Assembly (NCBI GenBank): GCA_022575985.1
Contig: JAKSXM010000007.1
Coordinates: forward strand, 39,434,501 to 39,498,500
Source of the DNA: Anagrus nilaparvatae
Lineage: Eukaryota; Arthropoda; Insecta; Hymenoptera; Mymaridae
DNA length: 64,000 nucleotides
Direction of reading: 5' to 3'
Position 1 is the first letter of the stretch; the number at the start of each line of letters is the position of its first letter. A program made the translations under genes and the position numbers. This document shows, piece after piece, positions 42,162 through 52,504 of the stretch. Below the pieces are notes generated by a model, which was given only the letters and a program-made list of their open reading frames with translations, was not told the origin of the DNA and made no database searches.

Positions 42162-42365
42162 TGTTCCGTACCGCGCTTTCTTTAGTTATAATTGTATATA
42201 TGTGTAAATAAGTTTGTTAGTATTGTAAGAAGGGAGAGAGTAACGGCCGACCGGCATGTCAGTGCTCGCACGGCCTTTGCCAAAAGCAGATCTATAATAA
42301 ATACATATTTCTCCAAATTGTGTGTCGCCATTATTATAACCATATTATTAACCAGCTCCTCAACA
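42162..42365 (+). repeat. 5' LTR of BEL/Pao element
   Basis: A 204-bp TG...CA direct repeat of the 3' copy. It contains AATAAA (about 42296-42301). The element interior starts TTTTGGTCCAACGAAGCC; I could not assign this to a tRNA. Confidence 0.9.
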
Positions 42366-42719
42366 TTTTGGTCCAACGAAGCCGTCTTCATAGTTATAGT
42401 GCTTGAAAATAGTATTAAATAAGTTTTCATTTTGTGAAGAAAAAACGGTGGTTATATTATATAATTCACACGCCTGATAGTTTTTGTGTGTTAAAAAAAA
42501 AAAAAAGTGATTTGATCACGTGGCAAGGCATTATATTTAAGTGCAGCACAAGAACATAATTATTACTACAAAAAAAAGTTATACAGTCCACGCATTTACA
42601 ATTAATTACAGTGTCATTGAAAAATTCAGCTGGCGAATTTTCGCAAAGTTTTTTGGCGAAAATTTTTCAACGCAAAATGTGTAAAAAATTGTAAAATTAT
42701 TGTAAAAAATTATATTTGC

Positions 42720-45700
42720 AGGAAGTTAGTTAAACTGCATATTAAACCTCATTTTGTTTCGGATTTTTCAATAGAAGTTTTAGCCTTCGTTATTTCTAAG
42801 GTGTCTTCGTACTCACCAACAGCCAGTAAAAGATGTAAAGAATTAGATCATATTTCTGGCCTGTTATTAGCTGATCCGAATTTCGACAAGCGAGGTCAAA
42901 TCGAAATTTTACTTAGTGCCTCTACCCACGCTTCTATTATTGAAGAAGGGATTAGAAGAGGCGCTCTGAATGATCCGATAGCTATAAATACTAAGTTAGG
43001 CTGGGTCATTTCAGGTAATGCAGGCATTGGGCCTGCTTCTAATTTATCGGTGATTTCAGACGCCGAATCTACTCTTTCCTTCGATTTAGAGCGTTTTTGG
43101 AGGCAAGAGGAAATTTTTGATGAGCCCTCAAAATTGCTTAGCCCGGATGAGCAGGAGTGTGAGGATCATTTCCTCAGGACATACTCTAGAAATTCCGAAG
43201 GTAGATATATGGTTCGCTTACCCTTTAAACGCGATCCTGAAAATTTGAAGTTTCCTGGTTCTTTTTCTATTGCTGAAAAGATGTTGTTGCGTATGGAAAA
43301 GCGTTTTCTTGCTGATCCCATCTTAAAAAATTTATATATTGAATTTATGAAGGATCATGAGGATACAGGTCATATGGGAAAAACAGGTCATATTTTTAAT
43401 TTTATTTTGTTTTATTTTCTTACCCATTATGGCATTCTCAAAAAAAATTCGTTAAAACCTAAACTTCGAACAGTGTTCAATGGCTCAGCCAATGATTACG
43501 ATGGTATATCTTTAAATAGCCTTTTGCATACAGGGCCAAATTTATTGCCCGACTTGGCTGAACTATTGATACACTGGATGAAATATCAATATGTTTTTGT
43601 TAGTGACATTAAGCAAATGTCTCGCCAAATCCTCATTCATCCAGAAGATCGTAAGTACCAACAGATTCTATGGCGTGAAAATAGCACTGATAAAATACAG
43701 GCTTATTCACTGAATACTGTTACTTATGGGGTTTTTAGTAGTCCTTATCATGCTATTAGGGTTACTAAGCAGTTAGCTATTGATGAAGGCGAAAAATATC
43801 CCCTCGGCTGAGAAGTACTCAATTCTGAGACTTACATGGATGATACTCTTTCGGGAGGTTATTCTTTGCCAGAAGCTCTTGAAAAACAGCAGCAACTCAT
43901 TAATATTTGCAAATGTGCTGGATTCGAACTTCATAAATGGATGGCTAATAATGATGCATTATTAAATTTTCCTGACGATATAAAAGCCGGTGTTAATGCA
44001 TCTAACTCCTACTTTTCGTTATTAGGCCTTAATTGGAATCCTAAAGAGGATTATTTTACATTCAATATCGAGCTCGACCAATTTGAGAAAGACATTACTA
44101 AGAGAAATGTATTGTCCAGTATTTCCAAGTTGTTTGACCCATTGGGGTATTTGTCTCCGGTTTTGATAATAGGTAAAGCATTTATGCAAAAGTTATGGAT
44201 TATAAAAGTAAAATGGGATGATAAACTAACAATTTCTCTTAGTGGTGAATTTTTAAGTTGGTATCAAGCGCTAACTGCTATTAATTCAATTCGTATTCCT
44301 CGTTGGCTAGGTTTTGTACCTGATGCTAAATATGAGATTTTTGGCTTCTGCGATGCTTCTCAAACGGCATACGCAGCATCCGTTTATTTAAAAACAACAG
44401 TTCAAAATAGAACTGAAATTCGTCTGTTACAGGCTAAATCCAAAGTTTCCCCTATAAAGCCTATGCTTTCAATCCCTAAATTAGAGCTTTGCTCAGCATT
44501 ACTGTTAGCGAGATTAACTGTCAAATTACAAAGAGCTTTGGATTTACCCTCTTCTGAAATTTTCCTCTTTACAGATTCGCAAGATGTTCTGTTCTGGTTA
44601 CGAGAACATCCTTCTAAATGGTCGTCAGTTTTTATTAGGAATCGTTGTTCAAAAATTCATAATAAGGTTCCTGAAGCTTTTTGGAGTCATGTCAGGACTC
44701 ATGAAAACCCTGCAGATTGTGCTTCAAGAGGCATATCCCCAGAACAGCTCCAAAATTTTTCTTTGTGGTGGGAGGGAAATGACCGAATGAAGAAAAATAT
44801 TAACTTTGTTTCAGACAAAAATGCTTTTCAAAGCAAGTCAATAAATTTAGTTACTGCTCACGTGGTACATATTGAAAAAGTTAAACATGATAAAATTTGG
44901 GACTTAGTTTCTAAATATTCAGACCTTCTTCGGTTACTGAAAATAACTGCCTTAGTTTTTCGTTTTTTGTCAAAATTATTGATTAAAATTAAGTCAAAAA
45001 ATATAAACAAATTTGAAAAAATCATACTTAAATTACCAATTTTTCAATTCTCTTGGTTCAATTTTTCTGAATCTAATAATAATAAATTTGTTAGTGTTTT
45101 TGAGATGAAAAAAGCTAAACTTTTTTGGGTTTATATTACTCAACTTGCTCATTTTAAAAATGAAATGATTACTTTAAACAATGGCTCAAATTTAATAAAG
45201 TCCTCTGATATTTTAAAATTGAACCCTTTTCTCGAAGATAATTTATTAAGAGTTCGAGGTAGAATTCAGAATTCTTTGTTAAATCATGAGCAAAAATATC
45301 CTTTAATAGTTCCTAAAGATTGTGCTTTTTTAAAATTACTCTTTCGTTATTATCATCAAAAAACTTTACATGGTGGGGTAACCCTTACTTTAGCTACTCT
45401 TAGACAAGAATTTTGGCTTATCAATGGCAGAAACTTAGTGCGTAGTTATATTTTTAAATGTCATGAGTGTATTAGATATAAAGCCAATCTTAATAGTCAA
45501 AAATTTTCGTATGTATGGCTACCAAAGCTGTACATTTGGAATTAATAACAGGGTATTCTTCTGACGATTTCATAGCGATGGTCAATTTTTATCGCCATCT
45601 TTTTTACTCACTCAATCCAATTCTTTTATTGTTCCAGAGCCTAGTTATTTGGGCACTAATATTCCCCCCATGGAACGGTACAAGCAAATTCAAAAGTTGT

Positions 45701-45990
45701 TGCAGGAGTGGTGGGAGTCATGGTCGAGGGAGTATCTCCAAAGTCTGCAAGAAAGACAAAAATGGAGACAAAATAAAAGAAACTTACTGATCGATGACAT
45801 AGTTTTGGTCTCGAACGAGACCTTACCTCCTTCAAAGTGGCCATTAGGTCGCGTAATTAAAATTTATCAGGGTTCAGATGAATTGACAAGGGCTGTTGAC
45901 ATCAAGACAGCTAGTTCAATTTTGAAGCGCCCAGTCCATAAATTGGTTTTACTTCAAAAATCAGATTCTGCTAATATTTAAAAATTTGAT
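42720..45990 (+). pseudogene. BEL/Pao Pol, defective
   Basis: Starts in the region after the protease active site (IEVLAFVISKVSSYSPT, HISGLLLADPNF, NTKLGWVISGNAG). RT follows (FNGSANDYDGISLN, FVSDIKQMSRQI, SETYMDDTLSGG with intact YMDD). One in-frame TGA at 43809 separates two otherwise open blocks (42801-43811 and 43836-45545). RNase H (GFCDASQTAYAASVYLK, KLELCSALLLARL, FTDSQDVLFWL) and the integrase zinc region (HGGVTLTLATLRQEFWL, KCHECI) are present. The integrase catalytic core is reduced to ATKAVHLELITGYSSDDFIA in another frame, so the first catalytic Asp and the rest are deleted. The C-terminal tail (PSKWPLGRVIKIYQGSDEL) remains at 45649-45981. Confidence 0.9.
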
Positions 45991-46319
45991 TATTTAATTG
46001 ATTTTTTGTATTAGAAAGAAAGTGAGTACTTGTGCTCAATATGTTTTGTAAATACATGTTTTTTAATTGATTTTTGTATATAGATGTTTCTTAAAAAAAA
46101 AAAAAATACAAAATAATATTTTTTATAATTGATTGTAATTAGTTTTATTCTAATTAAATTTTATAATTTTTAAATCTTGTTGTAATTTCAATTTTTTATT
46201 ACGATAAAAAATAAGCCGGGAGAATGTTCCGTACCGCGCTTTCTTTAGTTATAATTGTATATATGTGTAAATAAGTTTGTTAGTATTGTAAGAAGGACGA
46301 GAGTAACAGCCGACCGGCG

Positions 46320-48239
46320 CACAGTGATGCAGAAAAAAAAAAAGTGGAAAAAAATAATATTTGATCGATGTCTCGACCGATTTTCATGCGGTTTGCGGCA
46401 TATTACAGCTTAAGGCTTGTATTTTTCGAAAAAAACGACAAGAGAATTTTTTCATTTTGTTTTTTACCCCTTAGACCATAAAAACCACCCCTACTCCACT
46501 CAAAATACGGGTGTTGTTGTATTATCACTGGCAAACACCAGATTTGCTCTACTATTAGTTTTTTTGGTCGCTGAACACGAAAATCGAGGTCATTTGGCAG
46601 AGAAATTGGGGTTTCACCCTAAAATTGGCTAAAACTACCCCCGAAAAGGGGGTGTTTTTGCAATTTTTGTATTTTCGTACTTTTAGCATCCAGGATATGC
46701 CCATATAGGTTTTTTGGGTCGCTGATTAAGAATTTCGACTTCCTTTTTATAAATAATTAAAATTTCACCCCTAAATTGGCTAAAACTACCCCCGAAAAGG
46801 GGGTGTTTGTGTATTTTCTAACATTTAGCATCCGGGATATGCCCATATAGGTTTTTTGGGTCGCTAATCAAAAATTTTGACTCCTTTTTCATGAGTATTC
46901 AATATTTCACCCTTAAAATAGCAAAATCTACCCCTAAAAGGGGTGTTTGTGTATTTTCTTACATTTAGCATCCAGGATATGCCCATATAGGTTTTTTGGG
47001 TCGCTAATCAAGAATTTCGACTTCTTTTTCATGAGTATTCAATATTTCACCCTTAAAATAGCTAAATCTACCCCTAAAAGGGGTGTTTGTGTATTTTCTT
47101 ACATTTAGCATCCGGGATATGCCCATATAGGTTTTTTGGGTCGCTAATCAAGAATTTTGACTCCAGTTTCATGAGTATTCAATATTTCACCCTTAAAATA
47201 GCTAAAAGAACCCCTAAAAGGGGTGTTTTTGCTGTTTTCGCACTTTGAGCATCCATATTAGCTCCATTCAAGTTTCTGGGTCGCTATTTATTTAATATTG
47301 TACTAAACATACATTAAATTATATTTTTAGATAAACTAACACTTATTTAAATATATTTTTTTCTATTTTTTTAATTAATTAACCCTTTTTAGATTAAAAC
47401 AAACCTTATTATTTGAGTTTCGAAAAATAAACTACAAATTAGTTTCTAATTGGCAAAATTATCTAGAAACTTGTCTTTTTCTATAAAAAATACAAATAAT
47501 TAATATATCAATTTAAAAGTATCATATACCATCCTTTTTATCTCTAGATCCACCCTTAAAGCTAAATTTAAAACTAGTTGAATATTGTATTGACAAAACA
47601 TGAAATAAATTTTTCAGATGTATTAAAAATTGCTTGGACATATTTTTATAATATATTATTTCTTTTATTTGAGTAATAAATATTCTTGACACAATAGATT
47701 TTTTTTATCCATATATTATACAATTATGATCACATGAAATTTCTATTAAATAAGAAGACAGTTATAACAAAACAAATAAATTTTCTTATTAAATGAATGT
47801 ATTAATATATCAGGTAAGTGAATTTTTTACTTACATAAATTTAATTAGTTTTGTCTGTATATATATAGATCTAATTATATATATATATACACACCCCTTT
47901 TAGGGGTTGTTTTAGCTATTTTAAGGGTGAAGTATTGAATACTCATGAAAAAGAAGTCGAAATTCTTGATTAGCGATTTTCGTGTTCAGCGACCAAAAAA
48001 ACTAATAGTAGAGCAAATCTGGTGTTTGCCAGTGATAATACAACAACACCCGTATTTTGAGTGGAGTAGGGGTGGTTTTTATGGTCTAAGGGGTAAAAAA
48101 CAAAATGAAAAAATTCTCTTGTCGTTTTTTTTGAAAAATACAAGCCTTAAGCTGTAATATGCCGCAAGCCGCATGAAAATCGGTCGAGACATCGATCAAA
48201 TATTATTTTTTTCCACTTTTTTTTTTCTGCATCACTGTG
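46320..48239. mobile_element. Transib-like non-autonomous element, 1920 bp
   Basis: The ends are CACAGTGATGCAGAAAAAAA and its inverse, and the terminal repeats match over roughly 260 bases (to about 46580 and from about 47970). CGGCG lies on both sides (46315-46319 and 48240-48244). CACAGTG is the heptamer shared by Transib termini and RAG recombination signals, and 5-bp GC-rich duplications are characteristic of Transib. Inside, about 46600-47290 holds a 140-bp tandem repeat. No transposase is encoded, so mobilisation would need one in trans. Confidence 0.85.
46600..47290 (+). repeat. 140-bp tandem repeat inside the Transib-like element
   Basis: GCATCC-RGGATATGCCCATAT recurs at about 46687, 46829, 46969 and 47109, with a diverged fifth unit at 47248. 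Each unit carries a CCCCTAAAAGGGG or CCCCCGAAAAGGGGG palindrome and a TTTTTTGGGTCGCT block. The CCCC...GGGG palindrome recurs inverted near 47895. Confidence 0.85.
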
Positions 48240-48358
48240 CGGCGTGTCAGTGCTCGCACGGCCTTTGCCAAAAGCAGATCTATAATAAATACATATTTCT
48301 CCAAATTGTGTGTCGCCATTATTATAACCATATTATTAACCAGCTCCTCAACAATTAT

Positions 48359-48769
48359 AAATATCTACGTGTTGAATACATTAACCTGAATAACCTTTTC
48401 CTTAAAAAAATATTGTAAGTCATCCAGTAAGACTTACAATAAGAATTAAAAGAAAAACGATGTTAGACCCAACTTGTTAATTATTTATATATCTATAATC
48501 TGTATCATATAAATAAATTCTGATTCAGTTAACATGGAGCTGATTGCAAAGGTTATTAAAAGAGAAAAAATAAAAACAAGAAACTGGAAAATAATATTGG
48601 CAGTACAAGGGACAAGTATAAAATTTATTTTGATTAGGCCCACAAAAAAAAGTTAAAACCCAGAAGGTGGACCTGACTAACTTTACGTTTTTTGGTGCTC
48701 TAAATCTAAATTTTACATCCAAAATTCGATTCGATTATCCAGATTCCCCCCAGCTACCCCCAGCCCCCA
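48359..48769. other. Spacer
   Basis: Contains a small hairpin, ATTGTAAGTC with GACTTACAAT, at about 48412-48440. No gene seen. Confidence 0.45.
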
Positions 48770-49204
48770 GGTTTAAAAATAAGTTTTTTATAAAAATTCA
48801 AAATTAGTGCATATTCTTAGATATTTTGGTGTAAAATTACTGAAAATATTTATGTGAACTTTTTTCAAACTCACTCACCCACTCCATGTTGGTCACCACT
48901 CTTCTAGGGGTCAAATACTGGTTTTATGTAAGATTTCAATTTTAATGCATATTTCTAGCTGTTTCGGAGTATGTAATGAAAAAATGTTTATGAGAACTAT
49001 TTTAAATATTCATTTCAGGCAAAAATCCAATTCTAGCTCATTTGTAAGATGGTAAAAAATTCGTGCTTTATAAAAATTTAATATAAATTGCAAAATATTT
49101 GGAAATTTGGTATATATTTACGACAAATTTTTATTATGACGTACTCTCTTACTTTTAAATGATCTTCTAAGTTTACAAGGGGCTTTTCGTTTCAATTTTT
49201 TTTC

Positions 49205-50716
49205 CTATTTTACATTTTCTTCTTCATCACTGTCTTCTAAAAAATCTCTTTTTGAACTCCAACAATATTAAGCCAACATTCTTGCGTCCCGCCTGCGTTG
49301 ATATCGCTTTTCCATTACTTTAATGTCCTGGTGGAATCTTTCACCCTGTTCTTCACTGTAGTCACCTAAATTGCTCGGAAAATAATCTACATGTGTTTCA
49401 AGATAGTGCAGATTTACATTCATTAGGCAACCAAGCTCTTTATAATTTTCAAGCAACTTTATTAATTCCTCTTTGTAATAGTCACTTTTGTGTTTATCTA
49501 AAAAAGTTTCCATACAAATTTGAAACTCTCCTAAACATTTTTCTCTTTATTTTTCATACATTTTATGAACTTAGTGTCTCAAAAATTTGCGAATTTTAGG
49601 ACCATCAAAAACACTTGCTTTAATCTTAGCGTCTGTTTTCTTCGCGAATTTTTGCTGTATATACTTATATGCTTTACTCACTTTTCTATCTAATGCTCTG
49701 ACGAACTGCTTCATTAAACCAAGTTTTAAGTGGAGAGCAAGAAGAAGCACATTCTGAGGTGGTAGTAAGGGTTCATGGATAATGTTTGCTGTACTTGGAG
49801 TTAAGGAACTTGGAACAGCCCATTCCTTATTTATATAATGATTCAGGTGATCGGGACTGTCAAACATACACAAAAAGCATGAATACTTAGTAAAGCCTGC
49901 TTGTCTTAACAAGATTGATATTATTTTCAAGTCCCTGCAAATTTTTCAATTGTGATCCTTATACTTTATTTTTTCAAGAATAAATTTCATTGTTTCATAT
50001 TCTTCTGACATATTTACAGAATAGGCTATTGGTATTGAGCGAAGTACAATGGTATTATGTAAGAGGACAGCTTTTAGACTTCGTAAGGAAGAGTCAATAA
50101 AAAGTTTCCATTCTTCACTTTTGTAAATATCGGGCTCAAAGCTGTTAATAAGACCTTTGACATCTGTGCAATACACTAGAGACTTTTCTTTTTTAAAAAA
50201 AGGTAGAAACTTTTTGTCTCGATTTCGATAGTAGGAACTTGATGTATCTTTTGTCATAATTCCATCATGTTTCATTTCTGATGCAAGATATTCTGCAGCA
50301 ACTTTAGGTAATCCTAAGGTTCTGACAATGTTATTTAATTTTGCTTGATTCCATGGTCTTATAGGTCTCTCTTTTTTGCTATTATTATAATCTTCATAAC
50401 TTTCAGAATCACTGTCCGGACTGTAACAATCTTCAGAATAGTCATTAACACCCATGTCACTTTCTGACTCTTGTGCTTCCTCACTAATATCCATTTCACT
50501 TTCATTAACAGTTGATTTCTTACTAATATTCATATCACTCTCATTCGCTACTGTATTCTCACTAACATCCATTTTACTGTCAGCAACCATGCTTGTATTT
50601 GAATGTTCAATATTAACTGAAATAATAACAACATTATTGAAAGTTGGTGGGGTAAATGATATGGCATTTGAATATTTAACATGCTTAGAGCATATCATAC
50701 CAGTAAAGGTTGTCAT
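49205..50716 (-). pseudogene. Unclassified mobile-element protein, left-arm copy
   Basis: Three segments on the minus strand (50716-49946, 49930-49571, 49513-49268) form one protein separated by stops. The first break is a single TGA where a Trp would be expected. The N-terminus is acidic and Ser/Asp/Glu-rich; it is followed by PWNQAKLNNIVRTLGLPKVA, FIDSSLRSLKAVLLHNT, YSCFLCMFDSPDH (Cys pair), VLLLALHLKLGLMKQFVRAL, LGCLMNVNLHYLETHVDYFP and YSEEQGERFHQDIKVMEKRY, ending acidic (LEDSDEEENVK). I recall this SEEQGERFHQDI family as widespread and uncharacterised in invertebrate genomes. It is probably tied to mobile elements; a transposase role is inference. Confidence 0.7.
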
Positions 50717-50839
50717 GCAAATATAGCATTCTTCTTCAGCTTTGGGCTCATTCTACATAGCCCATTCCACATTATAATAATGATGTTACATTTTCAAGTA
50801 ATATTGAACATTCAAATGCAATCATGGTTCAGGTTTGGA

Positions 50840-51950
50840 TGAAAGAGAAATGGATGCAGAAGAGTCAGAGAGTGACATGGATGTTAATGACAATTCTGAA
50901 GATTCATGTAGTACGCAAAGTGATTCTGAAAGTGATGAAGAATATACAAATAGTAAAAAAGAGAGACGTGTAAGATCATGGAATTAAGCAAAAATAAATG
51001 AAATGATCAGAACATAAGGATTACGTAAAGATTCTGCAGAATATCTGCTTCAAAATTGAAACATGGCTGGACTGACGACAAAAGATACATCAAGATCATA
51101 CTATCCCGTTTGATGCAAAGAGTTTCTACATTTTTAAAAAAGAAGAGTCTATTATATATTGCACAGATGTTAAAGATCTAATTAACAGCTTTAAGCCCGA
51201 TTTTTACATAAGTGAAAAATGAAGACTTTTTATTGACTCTTGTTTACGAAGTCTAAAGGCTCTTATTATCCTCTTAAATTTTACGAACGTACCAGGTTCA
51301 ATACTAATATCCCATTATGTAAATGCATCGGAGCATATTGAAACAATGAAATTTATTCTTGAAAAAATAAAGTATCAGGATCACTATTGAAAAATTGCTA
51401 GGATTTAAAAATAATATCTATCTTGTTAGGGCAAGAATCAGGATTTACAAAGTCTGCATGCTTATTGTGTTTGGAACAGTCGCGATCGCTTGAATCATTA
51501 GAAGTTCCTTAACTTCAGGTACAGTAAACTTTATGCATAAAAATTTCCTTTAAACTTTTTCCAGACACTGAATTCATAAAATGCATAAAAAATATAGAGA
51601 AGAATGCTTAGGAAATTTTAACTATGTAGTTCAACATTTTTTTATTCGACACAAAAGTGACGATTACAAAGAGGAAATAAAAAAATTGCTTGCAAATTAT
51701 AAAGAGCTTGGTTGCCTAATGAATGTAAAACTGCACTATATTGAAACACATGTAGATTATTTTCCGAGCAATTTAAGTGGCTACAGTGAAGAACAGGGTG
51801 AAAGATTCCCCCAGGACATTAAAGTAATGGAAAAGCGATATCACCGTAAGCGAGACGAAAGAATGTTGGCTGAATATTGTTGAAGTTTAAAAAGAGATTT
51901 TTTAGAAGACAGCGACGAAGAAGAAAATGTAAAATAGGAAAAAAAATTGA
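50840..51950 (+). pseudogene. Unclassified mobile-element protein, right-arm copy
   Basis: The mirror of the left-arm gene: acidic start (REMDAEESESDMDVNDNSED), then many stops and shifts. About 250 bases that hold the LHLKLGLMKQF region in the other copy are missing near 51510. The best-preserved part is 51581-51883: NYKELGCLMNVKLHYIETHV, YSEEQGERFPQDIKVMEKRY. The His of the conserved FHQDI reads Pro here. Non-functional. Confidence 0.7.
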
Positions 51951-52400
51951 AACGAAAAGCCCCTTGTAAACTTAGAAGATCATTTAAAAGTAAGAGAGTA
52001 CGTCATAATAAAAATTTGTCGTAAATATATACCAAATGTCCAAATATTTTGCAATTTATATTAAATTTTTATAAAGCACGAATTTTTTACCATCTTACAA
52101 ATGAGCTAGAATTGGATTTTTGCCTGAAATGAATATTTAAAATAGTTCTCATAAACATTTTTTCATTACATACTCCGAAATAGCTAGAAATATGCATTAA
52201 AATTGAAATCTTACAAAAAACCAGTATTTGACCCGTAGAAGAGTGGTGACCAACATGAAGTGGGTGAGGTCTAAGAGCTCATACGAGGTTTGAAATAAGT
52301 TTTCAAGAATGATTTAAATTTTTCTACACCAAAAAACCAAAGAATATGCACTAATTTCAATTTTTTACTAAAAATCAGTTTCTGACCCTTTGGGGATATG

Positions 52401-52504
52401 TTAACCGATACTAGGGGTATTTTAGGGGTTCATCGGGAGTTGACAAATAATTGCATAAATATTTTTAGTTTTCCTACAAAAAAGACCAAAGAATTTACAT
52501 TAGT
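52401..52504. other. Junction between palindromic element and BEL/Pao relic
   Basis: Partly repeats the adjoining end of the palindrome (AAAGAATTTACATTAGTTTA against AAAGAATATGCACTAATTTC). The BEL integrase frame ends here. Confidence 0.4.

Larger units (their letters stand above)
42162..48353 (+). mobile_element. BEL/Pao LTR retrotransposon, internally deleted
   Basis: 5' LTR 42162-42365 (TGTTCCGTACC...CTCAACA). 3' LTR starts at 46225 and ends at 48353, split by a Transib-like element at 46320-48239. ATTAT flanks the whole (42157-42161 and 48354-48358), a 5-bp duplication usual for BEL/Pao. A purine tract (CCGGGAGAA) precedes the 3' LTR. The LTRs differ at about four positions over 204 bases by eye. 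Gag, most of the protease and the integrase core are missing. Confidence 0.95.
46225..48353 (+). repeat. 3' LTR of BEL/Pao element, split by insertion
   Basis: LTR sequence at 46225-46319 and 48240-48353. Deleting 46320-48239 and one CGGCG leaves a 204-bp LTR matching 42162-42365 with about four differences. Confidence 0.9.
48770..52400. mobile_element. Palindromic element carrying two divergent gene copies
   Basis: 48770 to about 50700 and about 50790-52400 are inverted copies meeting near 50780. Matched blocks include CAAATGAGCTAGAATTGGAT, GCCCCTTGTAAACTTAGAAG, CATTTAAAAGTAAGAGAGTA, and the protein-coding region below. Each arm carries a decayed copy of the same gene reading outward from the centre. 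The arms have diverged and the right one is shorter. The second BEL/Pao relic is cut by the right end. Termini and target duplication are not resolved. Confidence 0.8.

Noticed and set aside
42182..42430. 82-codon minus and 76-codon plus frames over the BEL 5' LTR
   Set aside because: Chance frames in LTR sequence; they overlap each other and show no family similarity.
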